Below are positions 8,217 to 16,961 of a stretch of 64,000 nucleotides of DNA, in pieces. Source of the DNA: Pseudomonadota bacterium (GTDB lineage: Bacteria > Myxococcota_A > Bradymonadia > Bradymonadales > GCA-2716585). Made by a program: the position numbers and the translations under genes. The stretch spans positions 1 through 64,000 of the forward strand of contig SYOX01000207.1 of the NCBI GenBank assembly GCA_005804885.1. Reading direction: 5' to 3'. Every line of letters starts with the position of its first letter. Positions within the stretch are counted from its first letter, which is position 1. The notes beneath the pieces were generated by a model. That model did no database searches and was not told the origin of the DNA. It saw nothing but the letters and a program-made list of their open reading frames with translations.

Positions 8217-8834
8217 TCAGTCCTTGGAGTGGTGGATGCACCAGAAGACGAGGATGCGGTTGAACCAGATCGTCAGCCCGTCGGAGTTCTTGTCGACCTT
8301 GGTGAAGTAGAGGGCGTTGTAGACGATCCGCAGCGCCGCGTCGACCCGACCCCAGATCTCATCGAAGCGATCGATGAAGCGGCCTGAGAGCGAGGTCCTC
8401 TTGAAGATGAGGTCCACCATCGGCGAGAGCCCGATGTAGAGCAGGTAGACGAGCATCCTGGGGGTCAGGACCAGCACGCAGAGCAGATCGATGATGAAGA
8501 GGCGCGCCGTGCGCCCGAAGGGCAGGAAGATCAGCGGGAAGGTCAGGCCAGCCTGGGGGGATCTGTTGCGCGCGATGAACTCCAGGATCGCCATGACCAG
8601 CTCCAGGCCCAACAGGAGGGCGAGCCCCGCCTTGCCATCCAGCGCCAGCCCGACCAGGGTCGTCATCGCTTGATCGAAGTCCTGGGGAGGCGCCATCGCC
8701 AGCCCGAAGCCCGCGACGTAGAGCAAGAAGGCCAGCACGCCGATGTAGGTCAGGCCGAAGATGAAGGCCGCCACCGTCATCCATCCCGACTTCGACAACA
8801 TCGTCAGGCTGCTTCTTGTCACACGCTCGCTCAT
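8217..8834 (-). CDS. Predicted multi-pass membrane protein
   Basis: The 205-residue protein starts at an ATG with AAGGAG four bases upstream. At least three hydrophobic stretches are visible: about 17-47 (SGWMTVAAFIFGLTYIGVLA...), 68-90 (AGLALLLGLELVMAILEFI) and 105-145 (LTFPLIFLPFG... FIIDLLCVLVL... LVYLLYIGL). The C-terminal 60 residues are basic and amphipathic (RFIDRFDEIWGRVDAALR). I do not recognise the family. It is divergent from the gene at 8996 and converges with the CoA-binding gene. Confidence 0.75.
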   Translation of the reverse strand: MSERVTRSSLTMLSKSGWMTVAAFIFGLTYIGVLAFLLYVAGFGLAMAPPQDFDQAMTTLVGLALDGKAGLALLLGLELVMAILEFIARNRSPQAGLTFPLIFLPFGRTARLFIIDLLCVLVLTPRMLVYLLYIGLSPMVDLIFKRTSLSGRFIDRFDEIWGRVDAALRIVYNALYFTKVDKNSDGLTIWFNRILVFWCIHHSKD

Positions 8835-8995
8835 GGGGCTCCTTGACGCTCTCTCGATCCACACGGGCCACTGTGTACCACCGACGCCGTCGAAGTGGAA
8901 ACGGCAGATCGCCCGAGGGCGCCAGAGCCTCCGCGCCGGGAGTTGTAAAGTCCGGGCGCACATGCCATGTCCTGGGTCTGGAGATTGGAGGGGAC

Positions 8996-9769
8996 ATGCC
9001 ACCGACCGGACGAATCCGCGAGCTCATCGCGGCCTTCAAGGCCGAAAAGATCGAAAAACCCAGGCTCTACCGGGGGTTGATGCACCACCCGAGCTGGCGA
9101 GCGCCTGGCGGGCGAGGTGAGCGGGGCCTGGAGCTTGGGGTGCTCAAGACGCCCGAGGGTCGGATCCTGGAGATCTTCTCGGACGCGCACGCCCTCAAGG
9201 TCATGGAGGATCGCGGCGAGGCCTTGTCGACGAGGCGGGTGGTGCTTCGGGGCCATGAGGTCTTCGGGGCGATGCCCGATGTCGTCGACCGGATCAACAT
9301 CGATCCCTTGAGCCCGCACACCTTCCACTTCGTCGGCGATCAGATCCCGATGCTGCGCGCCTGGGCGTCGATCGCGGCGCTGGAGGAGGCGCTCCAGGCG
9401 CCGGAGCGGCTGGAGGATCCGGTGGGAATGCTGGCGCGCTTTGAGCACTTCCACGTCGTGGTCGTTGGCGACGGCGAGCCGGACGAGCAGCACGACTTCG
9501 TGCTGGCCCCCGACAGCCACGATCGTCGGCTGGCGGCGATCTTCACCTCCGAGGACCTCGCGCTGGAGTTCATCGAGGCGCTCGGGGTCGTCGAGCGCAA
9601 GGGACAAAGCGCGCAGCTGCTGGTGTTGAGGCAGGCCGCCTCGGCGCTCTTCCCCAAGATTCGAGCCATGGGCCTGGAGGGGATGGTCTTCAACCCCATG
9701 ACCTCGCTGCCGCCGCGCGCGCTGGCGCCCGGGCTCATCGACAAGATTCTCGAGAGGACGCGGACATGA
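8996..9769 (+). CDS. Hypothetical protein, SseB-like region, coupled to metallohydrolase
   Basis: The 257-residue protein starts at an ATG directly after GGAGGGG; the open frame further upstream is low-complexity and has no start signal. The C-terminal half has a pattern reminiscent of SseB/enhanced-serine-sensitivity domains (RLAAIFTSEDLALEFIEALG), but the match is weak and I give no function. It has no signal peptide. Its stop overlaps the ATG of the M19-like gene (ATGA), so the two are likely translationally coupled and may act together. Confidence 0.7.
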   Translation: MPPTGRIRELIAAFKAEKIEKPRLYRGLMHHPSWRAPGGRGERGLELGVLKTPEGRILEIFSDAHALKVMEDRGEALSTRRVVLRGHEVFGAMPDVVDRINIDPLSPHTFHFVGDQIPMLRAWASIAALEEALQAPERLEDPVGMLARFEHFHVVVVGDGEPDEQHDFVLAPDSHDRRLAAIFTSEDLALEFIEALGVVERKGQSAQLLVLRQAASALFPKIRAMGLEGMVFNPMTSLPPRALAPGLIDKILERTRT

Positions 9770-11469
9770 CCCGACACTTCGCCGATCTTCACAGCCACCC
9801 GAGCTTCTACACCTTCAACCGGGTGCGCAACAGCCCTCAGGAGCAGGACCCGGAGTGCTTCAACCCCTGGCACATCCCGCCCTCGAACACGGCGGCGATG
9901 GACGAAGGGAGGCGCGGGACGGCCTACTCGCAGACCGACGTGGCCAAGATGGCGATGAGCGGGACGCGCCTGGTCTTCGCCTCGATCACGCCCATCGAGG
10001 CGGGCTTCTTGCGCAGCTCCCCCGACGGCTCGGGGGGCACCTCCTTCTGGCAGGAGGCGCTGCGGATGGCCTCGGGGGCGACCGTCCTCAAGGGCGCCAT
10101 GGCGCTGGCCCGCAAGGAGGGCCAGCAGGCCGCCCTCAAGGAGCTGACCGCGATCCTGCGCAATGACGGGCCGCTCAGAGCCCTCCTGCAGCGCACCGTG
10201 CTGGGCTACAGCGCCGAGCGGCTGCGCTTCTTGACCTCGGAGCGCTACGACTACTGGGAGGATTTCCTCAAGGAGTACGCGTACTTCAAGGCCAGAGATG
10301 GCGTCACCGGCCGCGCCGCGATCGAGATCTCCGAGGGCGGCCACCGCCGCACCGAGGCGGTCAAGGGGGTCTACCACCTCATCGACCGCGCCGAGCGGAT
10401 CTCCGAGGTGATGGACAGGGGCGAGATCGCGGTCGTGCTGACCATCGAGGGCGGCCACGTCTTCACCATCGGCCCGGATCAGCGCCGCGTCCCCGAGGCG
10501 TTGATCTTCGAGCGCATCGAGACCCTCAAGGCGCTGCCCCACCCCATCTTCTTCGTCACCCTGGCCCACCACTTCGACAACGGCGTCTGCGGCCACGCCC
10601 ACAGCATCCCCGGCATCGGCGATCTGGTCATCAACCAGCGCGAGCGGCTCCACGAGGGCTTCGAGGCCGAGGGCGACCTCGGCCTGCGCGTCACCCGCGC
10701 GCTGCTCGACCTCGACGACGACCTCAACGACCTCGGCGGCCGCCGCGTCCTGATCGACGCCAAGCACTTCAGCCCTCGGACCCGCAAGGCCTTCTACGCC
10801 CAGATCGTCGAGCCCTACAACGCGCTGGTGGCCTCGGGGCAGCGCCAGGGCCTGCCCATCCCCGTCATCATGTCCCACATGGCCTACTCCGGCGTCGACA
10901 CGCTCGACGCCCTGATCGCCAACGGCGACAAGGAGACCGACCACTGGCACCGGGGCATCTTCAACGCCTGGGGCATCAACGCCTGCGACGAGGACATGCG
11001 CGCCGCCCACAAGAGCGGCGGCCTCTTCGGCCTCTGCTTCGATCAGCGCATCCTCGGCCTGCGCTCTGGCGACAAGACCCCCGCCGAGCTCCTGCCCGAC
11101 GTCCTCGTCGATCACCTCCTGGCCCTGGCCGACGTCGTCATGCTCGACGATCGCCTCTCGCAGGCCGACAAGCGCCGCGCCTGGGACTGCCTCTGCATCG
11201 GCAGCGACTTCGACGGCGCCATCGACCCCATCTCCTGCTGCCCCACCGTCCTGTCCCTGCCCCGCTTCGAAGAGGCCCTGCGCGCTCGCCTTGAGGCCCT
11301 GGCCCACACCCGCCAGATCGCCGAGATCGGCGTCGACGCCCTCGTCGAGAAGATCTGCTGGAAGAACGCCTTTGACTTCGTCCAGCGCCACTTCCCCGTC
11401 CGCGACGCCCCCCCGACCAGGACCCGCAAGAAGATCATCGCCCGCGCCCGCAAGACCCCCCAGACCTGA
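9766..11469 (+). CDS. Membrane dipeptidase (M19)-like metallohydrolase
   Basis: The 567-residue protein has the metal-ligand order of the M19/amidohydrolase fold: FADLHSHPS (His9, His11), VLTIEGGH (Glu228), VTLAHHF (His268/269), VIMSHMAYSG, and CIGSDFDGAID near 487, matching the renal dipeptidase GSDFDG signature. It is clearly longer than the usual 330-400 residues because of a helical insertion between about 95 and 220. No signal peptide, so it should act in the cytoplasm, on a dipeptide or other small amide; the substrate is unknown. It overlaps the preceding hypothetical gene by four bases. The first ligand motif is HxH where renal dipeptidase has HxD. Confidence 0.8.
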   Translation: MTRHFADLHSHPSFYTFNRVRNSPQEQDPECFNPWHIPPSNTAAMDEGRRGTAYSQTDVAKMAMSGTRLVFASITPIEAGFLRSSPDGSGGTSFWQEALRMASGATVLKGAMALARKEGQQAALKELTAILRNDGPLRALLQRTVLGYSAERLRFLTSERYDYWEDFLKEYAYFKARDGVTGRAAIEISEGGHRRTEAVKGVYHLIDRAERISEVMDRGEIAVVLTIEGGHVFTIGPDQRRVPEALIFERIETLKALPHPIFFVTLAHHFDNGVCGHAHSIPGIGDLVINQRERLHEGFEAEGDLGLRVTRALLDLDDDLNDLGGRRVLIDAKHFSPRTRKAFYAQIVEPYNALVASGQRQGLPIPVIMSHMAYSGVDTLDALIANGDKETDHWHRGIFNAWGINACDEDMRAAHKSGGLFGLCFDQRILGLRSGDKTPAELLPDVLVDHLLALADVVMLDDRLSQADKRRAWDCLCIGSDFDGAIDPISCCPTVLSLPRFEEALRARLEALAHTRQIAEIGVDALVEKICWKNAFDFVQRHFPVRDAPPTRTRKKIIARARKTPQT

Positions 11470-11476
11470 CGCCGCC

Positions 11477-12427
11477 ATGCCCGGATCACCCCACCCCCTC
11501 CTCGCCAGCCCGCTCGCCGCCGCGCCCGCGCCGCGCCCCGAGCCGCCTCGACGACCAAAGGCACGACCCCCTGCACCACGTGCTCGCCGCGATTTTTTCG
11601 CCCTGACCAGAGCCGCCGCGCTGGCCCTCGGGATCGCGGCGGCGCTCGCCCTTGAGCCGACGCCCCACGACGCGCAGGCCGGCGACCTGACCCGGTCGAG
11701 GCGAGCCCACCGAGGCGACATGGTCCACGTCCCCTCCGGACCCTTCCTGCGCGGCGCGGACCCCTCCAACAGCAGCCACGACGAGCAGCCCCAGGCCTCG
11801 ATCCACCTCAAGACCTTCTGGATTGACCGTCTGGAGGTCACCGCAAAAGAATTCGCCCACTGCGTCGCCGCCCGCGCCTGCACGCCCACGCCCACCGAGC
11901 CGCGCTGCAACCAGGGCAAGACCGACAAGCTCGACCACCCCATCAACTGCATGTCCTGGACCGGCGCCCAGGCCTACTGCAAGTGGGTCGGCAAGCGCCT
12001 GCCCACCGAGGCCGAGTGGGAGAAGGCCGCCCGAGGCACCGACGGCCGCCTCTACCCCTGGGGCCATGAGCCGCCGCCCTCCTGCGCCCGCGTCTGCATG
12101 AACGAGGGCAACTACGGCTGCGGCACCAACTCGACCTGCCCCGTCGGCAGCCGACCGGACGGCGCCAGCCCCTACGGCGCCCAGGACATGGCCGGCAATG
12201 TCTGGGAGTGGGTCTCGGACTACTACGAATCGGACTACTACAAGCGCGCCCCCTCGCGCGACCCCCGCGGCCCAGAGACCGGCGGCAACCGCAGCATCCG
12301 CGGCGGCGGCTTCACCGCCGGAGGCAGCCTCGCCCGGACCACCCTCCGCGGCAACAACACCGAGTCCTCCACCGAGTACTACAACGGCTTCCGATGCGCC
12401 TCCGATCACCCTGACGCCGCGCGCTGA
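11477..12427 (+). CDS. Secreted FGE-sulfatase (SUMF1-fold) domain protein
   Basis: The 316-residue protein has an unusually long basic, proline-rich N-terminus, then a hydrophobic segment at about 47-63 (ALTRAAALALGIAAALAL) that serves as signal or anchor. From about 80 it shows the formylglycine-generating-enzyme fold: MVHVPSGPFLRGAD, FWIDRLEVTAKEFAHC, RLPTEAEWEKAARG, GNVWEWVSDYY, RSIRGGGF and a closing NGFRCASD. The paired active-site cysteines of true FGE are not evident, so it is more likely a ligand-binding or other FGE-fold enzyme. It begins seven bases after the metallohydrolase stop without a clear ribosome binding site and may be co-transcribed. Confidence 0.85.
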   Translation: MPGSPHPLLASPLAAAPAPRPEPPRRPKARPPAPRARRDFFALTRAAALALGIAAALALEPTPHDAQAGDLTRSRRAHRGDMVHVPSGPFLRGADPSNSSHDEQPQASIHLKTFWIDRLEVTAKEFAHCVAARACTPTPTEPRCNQGKTDKLDHPINCMSWTGAQAYCKWVGKRLPTEAEWEKAARGTDGRLYPWGHEPPPSCARVCMNEGNYGCGTNSTCPVGSRPDGASPYGAQDMAGNVWEWVSDYYESDYYKRAPSRDPRGPETGGNRSIRGGGFTAGGSLARTTLRGNNTESSTEYYNGFRCASDHPDAAR

Positions 12428-12576
12428 GCGACCCGCCCGCGCGCCATCGTATCACCATGAATTTCAACAGGATCTGGGCCGCCACTGGCGCAGGCCAGAG
12501 CGCCCTCGACGATCCCCGCTCCAGAGCACGCACGGAGCCTCCCCGGCGCCCAGATCGCCGCTCTGGGCGGCGAGTG

Positions 12577-12657
12577 ATACGGAACCACGTTTGAACCACT
12601 TTCATCTTGGGCTTCCAGGTGGCCCAACATGTTAGCGGCTTGAGCGTGGTTCCGTAT
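12577..12657 (-). repeat. 78-bp palindromic element, copy 1
   Basis: Read on the minus strand it matches 40428-40505 with four differences in 78 positions. The ends pair over ten bases (CGGAACCACG/CGTGGTTCCG), and an inner stem TTGGGC/GCCCAA encloses a nine-base loop. It sits in the 271-base gap between convergent stop codons, as does its partner. The rest of the gap (12428-12576) shows no gene. Confidence 0.75.
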
Positions 12658-12698
12658 GACAGCCGAGGCGCGCCGCGCGCCGCCCGAGGCGCGCGCGA

Positions 12699-14609
12699 TC
12701 ACTTCGGGGGGACGAAGGCCGACCAGAGCTTGTGCTTCTCCTCGGCGGAGGCCTCGCGCGGGACGTAATGGCCCGTCATCCGGGCCAGGGTCCGATCGGC
12801 GTTGTAGCCGATCTCGTCGTCTCGAAGGGTCAGCGGGACGAGCAGATCGGCGAAGAGCTTGTCGTCCAGGCTGGAGAGCCGGACCCCTCCGCGTCGGAAG
12901 CCCTCCATGAGCAGCTCGTCCCGATCCTTCTGGCCCTTCTCGGCCCACCACGCGCGCCAGTTGTCGGCGCTGCCCGCGCTGTGGTTGGTGATGCGCCTGA
13001 GCGCCAGGTGCGCGTTGGCGCGCACCCGATTGTCGTCCTGCTCCAGCGCGTCGATGAGCGCGGGCACCATCCGAAGGTCCATCGCGTGGATCGCGGCCTC
13101 GGCCGCCAGCCTCGCCTCGCTCACCCCGGCCCCCTCCCCGATCACGCGTCGGGACTTGAGCGCCCGGGCCAGGAAGGGCCCGGCCTTCGGCGAGGCCATC
13201 TTGTCCAGCACCCTCCAGGCGCGCCTGAGGGTCAAGGCGTCGCGCTCCTGGCCCTCGCCGATGGTGTAGCGGGTCATGACGCCCGCCCACGGGATCGCGG
13301 CGGGGTCGCTGGTGGTGTAGGCCGGATCGTCCTTGACGATCCCCGCTCCTGGGGCGCGCACGAAGCGCTCGACGGCCCAGGCCACGTCGGCGTCTCTCAG
13401 GCGCCACTCGACCAGGATGTTCATCGCCCGCAGGCGCAGGGCATTGCTGCGATCAAAGATCGCCACCTCGGCCAGCGCCGGCGCCGCGTCGAGGGCCTGG
13501 ATGCGCTCGATGTGATCCAGGACGCGCGTCCGCGTCTCCTCGTCGCGCTCGCGCAGCCCTGGCGCCAGCGCCGCGGCCCTGTCGGCCACCGGCACCGGGT
13601 CAAAGGTGACCCAGTCCCAGATGGGGATCTCGTCCAGGCAGCCCTCCGGGCGATCCTGATCGGCGCAGAAGACCCGGACGTGGAAGTGGTCGTTGTGGCG
13701 CGCGCTGTCGCTGGGCTGCCACAGGACCAGCTCCGCCTTCTCCAGCAGCGCCTCGGGCTCCCCGAGCGTCCGGGCGTGGCGCAGCATCGCCCGCTTGAGC
13801 GGGTTGTAGACGAAGATCCACTGAAGCTGGATGGTCGGGTGCGTCAGCAGCCGCCGCGCCAGCGCCCAGTTGCGCTCCACGTCAAAGACGTAGGCCCCGT
13901 CGTCCCCCAGGGAGGTCAACTCTCGCCCGAAGCGCACCAGGTGCGGCGCCTCGACGGGCTCGCCCGCCTTGGTCCGGACGTAGAAGGCGAGGTCGGCGTC
14001 GCGACCCGAGTTGTGCGATCGGCTCCACTCGATGTTCCCGCCGCCGCGCTTTGCCATGTTGCAGACGGCGAGCTTCGGCCCCTTCGGCCAGGCCTGCGCC
14101 ATCGACGCGGCCGTGTCCGTCAACAGCGCGATCACCTCCTCCGTCCCGAAGTTCGTCTCCCGCTCACGACAAATCCCCAGCACCGTGTAGTGCGCCCCAT
14201 CCAAGGGCAGCCGGGCTTCGCCCTTGAGCTTGCCCTTGAGCGTGGACCCGACGCTGACGGCGCCCTCCAGGGCGCGCTTCGGATCAAGGATCTGCTCCCA
14301 GGAGGGCTCCCTGGCCGCCCGCTCCGCTGCCGTAGGAGGAGGCTTCTCATCCATCGATTTTTTCGATGAAGGTGCGCCAGCACCCTTATCGACTTTTTCG
14401 ATGGATGAGCCTCCTCCCGGCGCGACGACCTCCGCGACCCCATCGGCTGTGATCTCGACGGGCCGATCGCCGGGGGCGTCGGCCTTGGGTAAAATCGCGG
14501 CGGCTTCGGCTTTGACGGATCCGCCGCCGTTTTGAGGGCACGCCGTCAAGATCGCGGCGGCGAGCAGCAGGGCGATGAGGGCGAGGGGGCTGGAGAGAAA
14601 CCTGGTCAT
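12699..14609 (-). CDS. MepA-like (M74) murein endopeptidase lipoprotein fused to HEAT-like repeats
   Basis: The 636-residue protein has a lipoprotein signal ending LTAC (Cys24) and a Ser/Lys/Asp-rich linker to about 100. Residues 135-330 carry the LAS-type metallopeptidase signature of penicillin-insensitive murein endopeptidase: SHNSGRDAD (His199, Asp206) and DHFHVRV (His308, His310). MepA cleaves D-Ala-meso-DAP cross-links. Residues about 355-636 form alpha-helical HEAT-like repeats (ALRLRAMNILVEWRL, ALEQDDNRVRANAHLALRRI). MepA itself is about 270 residues and periplasmic, so the anchored HEAT fusion is unusual. Its position suggests cell-wall remodelling at the envelope. The linker contains a long inverted repeat at 14335-14417. 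Confidence 0.85.
   Translation of the reverse strand: MTRFLSSPLALIALLLAAAILTACPQNGGGSVKAEAAAILPKADAPGDRPVEITADGVAEVVAPGGGSSIEKVDKGAGAPSSKKSMDEKPPPTAAERAAREPSWEQILDPKRALEGAVSVGSTLKGKLKGEARLPLDGAHYTVLGICRERETNFGTEEVIALLTDTAASMAQAWPKGPKLAVCNMAKRGGGNIEWSRSHNSGRDADLAFYVRTKAGEPVEAPHLVRFGRELTSLGDDGAYVFDVERNWALARRLLTHPTIQLQWIFVYNPLKRAMLRHARTLGEPEALLEKAELVLWQPSDSARHNDHFHVRVFCADQDRPEGCLDEIPIWDWVTFDPVPVADRAAALAPGLRERDEETRTRVLDHIERIQALDAAPALAEVAIFDRSNALRLRAMNILVEWRLRDADVAWAVERFVRAPGAGIVKDDPAYTTSDPAAIPWAGVMTRYTIGEGQERDALTLRRAWRVLDKMASPKAGPFLARALKSRRVIGEGAGVSEARLAAEAAIHAMDLRMVPALIDALEQDDNRVRANAHLALRRITNHSAGSADNWRAWWAEKGQKDRDELLMEGFRRGGVRLSSLDDKLFADLLVPLTLRDDEIGYNADRTLARMTGHYVPREASAEEKHKLWSAFVPPK
14335..14417. 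repeat. Inverted repeat inside the MepA-like linker coding region
   Basis: Arms 14335-14357 and 14398-14417 pair over GGAGGAGGC plus TCATCCATCGA, with three extra bases in the left arm. A second, imperfect pairing (TCGATGAAGGTGC against GCACCCTTATCGA) nests inside. It lies entirely in the low-complexity linker, so the encoded residues are tolerant of such a structure. Confidence 0.65.
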
Positions 14610-14671
14610 GGGCGTGGCGTCGGGTTGCCGATTTCAAGGGACGTCTGCGATGCTGGTTATACACGCCAGGG

Positions 14672-15865
14672 GTGGCTGCGGCCACTCTGGGCATCGATCG
14701 GGGCCGCACCGTGACCCAAGAGATCGAAGAGGGCGCCCCGCCCTCGACCTTGAAGATCGTCCTGTCCCTCAACCTCGCCTCCGGGTTGATCCTTGGGGTT
14801 TGCGTCGCGATCTTCGGCATGGGTCCGGGCGGCATGGGGGCCTACCTGGATGAGCTTGCTGGCTGGACGTGGTCGCTGGGGGCGATCGCGGCCTATACGG
14901 CGCTCGTGGCGACCTACGCCCTGCTGGTCGAGCTTGGGCTGCGGCGAGCCGTCCAGGCGCCCATCGCGGGCCGCTGGGGGCCAGCGGGGGGGGTGATCGC
15001 GGCGGCGGGGCTCTACGGACTGTTTCACGTCCGCTTCGGGGTCGTCGGGGCGCTCTACGGGGTGGGGGTGGGCGTCGTGACGGCCGCGGCCTACGCCCGC
15101 GCTCGGCGCGTGCTGCCGATGATGCTCTGGCACCTCCAATGGGATCTGGCCGCGATCGGCGCGGCCCTGCTCCTGGCGCTGGCGGCCCCCGGCGCGCCGC
15201 GCGAGGCGATCAACCACGCCCACAAGATCGAGGGGGTGGAGGCGGGGCGGCTGCAACACCGCCGGGGTTGGGGCTGGATCGACGCCTCGCATTACCGCGG
15301 GGCGCAGCGCCGGCTCTGCGAAGTGGTGACGAAGATCGATGAGAACGGCGCCGCCGCGATTTTCGTGGAGGGGTCCTTCAAGCGGTCGGACGGCAGCATC
15401 GCGCGCATCGAAGAGCGCTTCTGTCCTGCTCAGGCAGGTCCTGGGGCGACATCGGGGCCTGGGGAGCGGCTTGAGGTTGGGGCGGGGGTGGTCCTTGAGA
15501 TGGCGCGGCTGGACGAGCGGGCGCAGGAGAGCGCGGGCTTCTTCTCGGCGCTCCAGATCTCGGCCTGGAACGCCGACGATCTGCCCAGCGTTCAGCGGGC
15601 GATGCTCGACGCGCTGGTCGAGGAGGGCTTCAGGGGCCGCTGCGGCGAGCTGAGCGGGCCGACCCCCGCGGGCTTCGAGGTGCCTGGGGCTGAACACGAC
15701 GCGGCGGTCAACGCGGCGCGCTGGCGCATGGAGGGGCGCGCCGAGGCCGGGCGCCTGCACCGCGATCTGGAGGCGCTGCCGGAGGGGGCGACGGAGGCCG
15801 ACAGGGCGCTGCACGCCAGGATCCCGAAGGGGCTGCGGTGCGAAGGTGGGGCGGAGGGGCGGTGA
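14672..15865 (+). CDS. CPBP-like intramembrane protease with soluble C-terminal domain
   Basis: The 397-residue protein has four or five membrane segments within 28-172 and a soluble, charged region from about 178. The membrane part resembles the CPBP (Rce1/Abi) family: VELGLRR at 86-92 in place of EExxxR, YGLFH at 115-119 in place of FxxxH, and HLQWD at 154-158 in place of HxxxN. The first Glu is replaced by Val, so activity is uncertain. CPBP proteins include prenyl-protein proteases and the myxosortases that process MYXO-CTERM tails. The start is GTG at 14672, or GTG at 14711 which has a G-run seven bases upstream. It diverges from the MepA-like gene. Confidence 0.6.
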   Translation: MAAATLGIDRGRTVTQEIEEGAPPSTLKIVLSLNLASGLILGVCVAIFGMGPGGMGAYLDELAGWTWSLGAIAAYTALVATYALLVELGLRRAVQAPIAGRWGPAGGVIAAAGLYGLFHVRFGVVGALYGVGVGVVTAAAYARARRVLPMMLWHLQWDLAAIGAALLLALAAPGAPREAINHAHKIEGVEAGRLQHRRGWGWIDASHYRGAQRRLCEVVTKIDENGAAAIFVEGSFKRSDGSIARIEERFCPAQAGPGATSGPGERLEVGAGVVLEMARLDERAQESAGFFSALQISAWNADDLPSVQRAMLDALVEEGFRGRCGELSGPTPAGFEVPGAEHDAAVNAARWRMEGRAEAGRLHRDLEALPEGATEADRALHARIPKGLRCEGGAEGR

Positions 15866-15917
15866 GGGCGAGGGAAGGCTCGACGGAGAGCTCGACGGGG
15901 CAGGTTGAGCGCGCGGA

Positions 15918-16841
15918 TCAGGGCAGCGTGAAGGTGTCGACGACGGGCTCCTTGGGGGCCGAGTCGCGGCACTTGACCCTGTTGGGGTCCTCGTCGGGAG
16001 GGATGGTGGGGTCCGGCGGGGCGGCGTTGAAGAGCTCGCCTCGGGTGGTGGTGGTGCGCTCCAGGACGCCGGGGCTGGAGGAGGAGAAGGTGGCGTTGGT
16101 GTTCAGGACGCACTGTTCGTACGCGGGCCGGGTTGAGCCGCCGATCCCCGACCACAAGCGCTTGAGGTCCTTGATCTCCTTGGCTTCCTTGTCGAGTTCG
16201 AAGAGGGTGACCATCTCGGTGGAGACGGGCGGGGCCTGGAAGTCCTCGGTGTGGCTGCACCAGAAGCTGACCTTGACGGCCTTCCTGGACGCTCCCAGGT
16301 CGACGACGCTGTTGGGGGTGCCGAACCACACCTTGCAGACCTTGAGCTTCTCCAGAGTGGCCTGATCGGCGCCCATGAACTCCTTGAAGTCAACGCTCTC
16401 GGAGGTCACCTGATCGCCGGAGACGAGGGCCGCCTTGAAGGACGGGAAGGCGCCTTTGGCGCTGATCTCGGCGGCGACGACGAGATCGACGCCTTCGGCC
16501 ATGTTGATGTAGTCCATCTCCCAGCCTTCCTGGAGCTTGATGATCTCCTTGTACTTCTTGGAGGTCTCCTCGGTCCTGGTGAAGCGGTCCCTGGGCGGAT
16601 CGTCGGGGTTTTCCGGGGCGGGGTCGTCCGCGCCCTCCTCGCCGGCGTCCTGGCCGTCGGCGTCGGCCGCAGGCTCGGCACCTTGATCGCCGCCCTGGTT
16701 GGCGTTCTTGTCAGCGGCCTTATCAACGGCCTTGTCGGCGGGGCCGTCGGTCTGCATCTCGTCTTCGCAGCAGCCGGTCAGCGCGAGGGCGAGGGCGCCG
16801 GTCAAAATGGGCGCCAGCCACAATCTTGATGAAACGATCAT
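15918..16841 (-). CDS. Hypothetical lipoprotein
   Basis: The 307-residue protein starts at an ATG after GGAGAG. The signal peptide ends LTGC (Cys24), followed by a linker of Asp, Ala, Glu and Pro to about 85. The folded part (90-270) has a repeated aromatic and Cys content (VCKVWFGTP, VKVSFWCSHTEDF, YEQCVLN), without a family I recognise. A disordered tail rich in Pro and Thr closes the protein. It probably sits on the outer membrane. It is next to the Sel1-repeat lipoprotein in the same orientation but 120 bases away. Confidence 0.75.
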   Translation of the reverse strand: MIVSSRLWLAPILTGALALALTGCCEDEMQTDGPADKAVDKAADKNANQGGDQGAEPAADADGQDAGEEGADDPAPENPDDPPRDRFTRTEETSKKYKEIIKLQEGWEMDYINMAEGVDLVVAAEISAKGAFPSFKAALVSGDQVTSESVDFKEFMGADQATLEKLKVCKVWFGTPNSVVDLGASRKAVKVSFWCSHTEDFQAPPVSTEMVTLFELDKEAKEIKDLKRLWSGIGGSTRPAYEQCVLNTNATFSSSSPGVLERTTTTRGELFNAAPPDPTIPPDEDPNRVKCRDSAPKEPVVDTFTLP

Positions 16842-16961
16842 GGTCTCTCCATGGCTGGGTGTTCCACAGGGTGGATGGGATTGAAGGCCGCGCGGCCTCG
16901 GGGTTGAAAGCTGTCGGGAAGAAAGCACGGCGGCGGCGCAAAGGCAACAGGCGGGCAGGCC

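Noticed and set aside
9340-11952. 870-codon minus-strand open frame across three plus-strand genes
   Set aside because: It spans intergenic borders and lacks any domain, while the plus strand has metal-ligand motifs.
11477-12427. True formylglycine-generating enzyme
   Set aside because: Fold motifs are present but the active-site cysteine pair is not evident, and no sulfatase is near.
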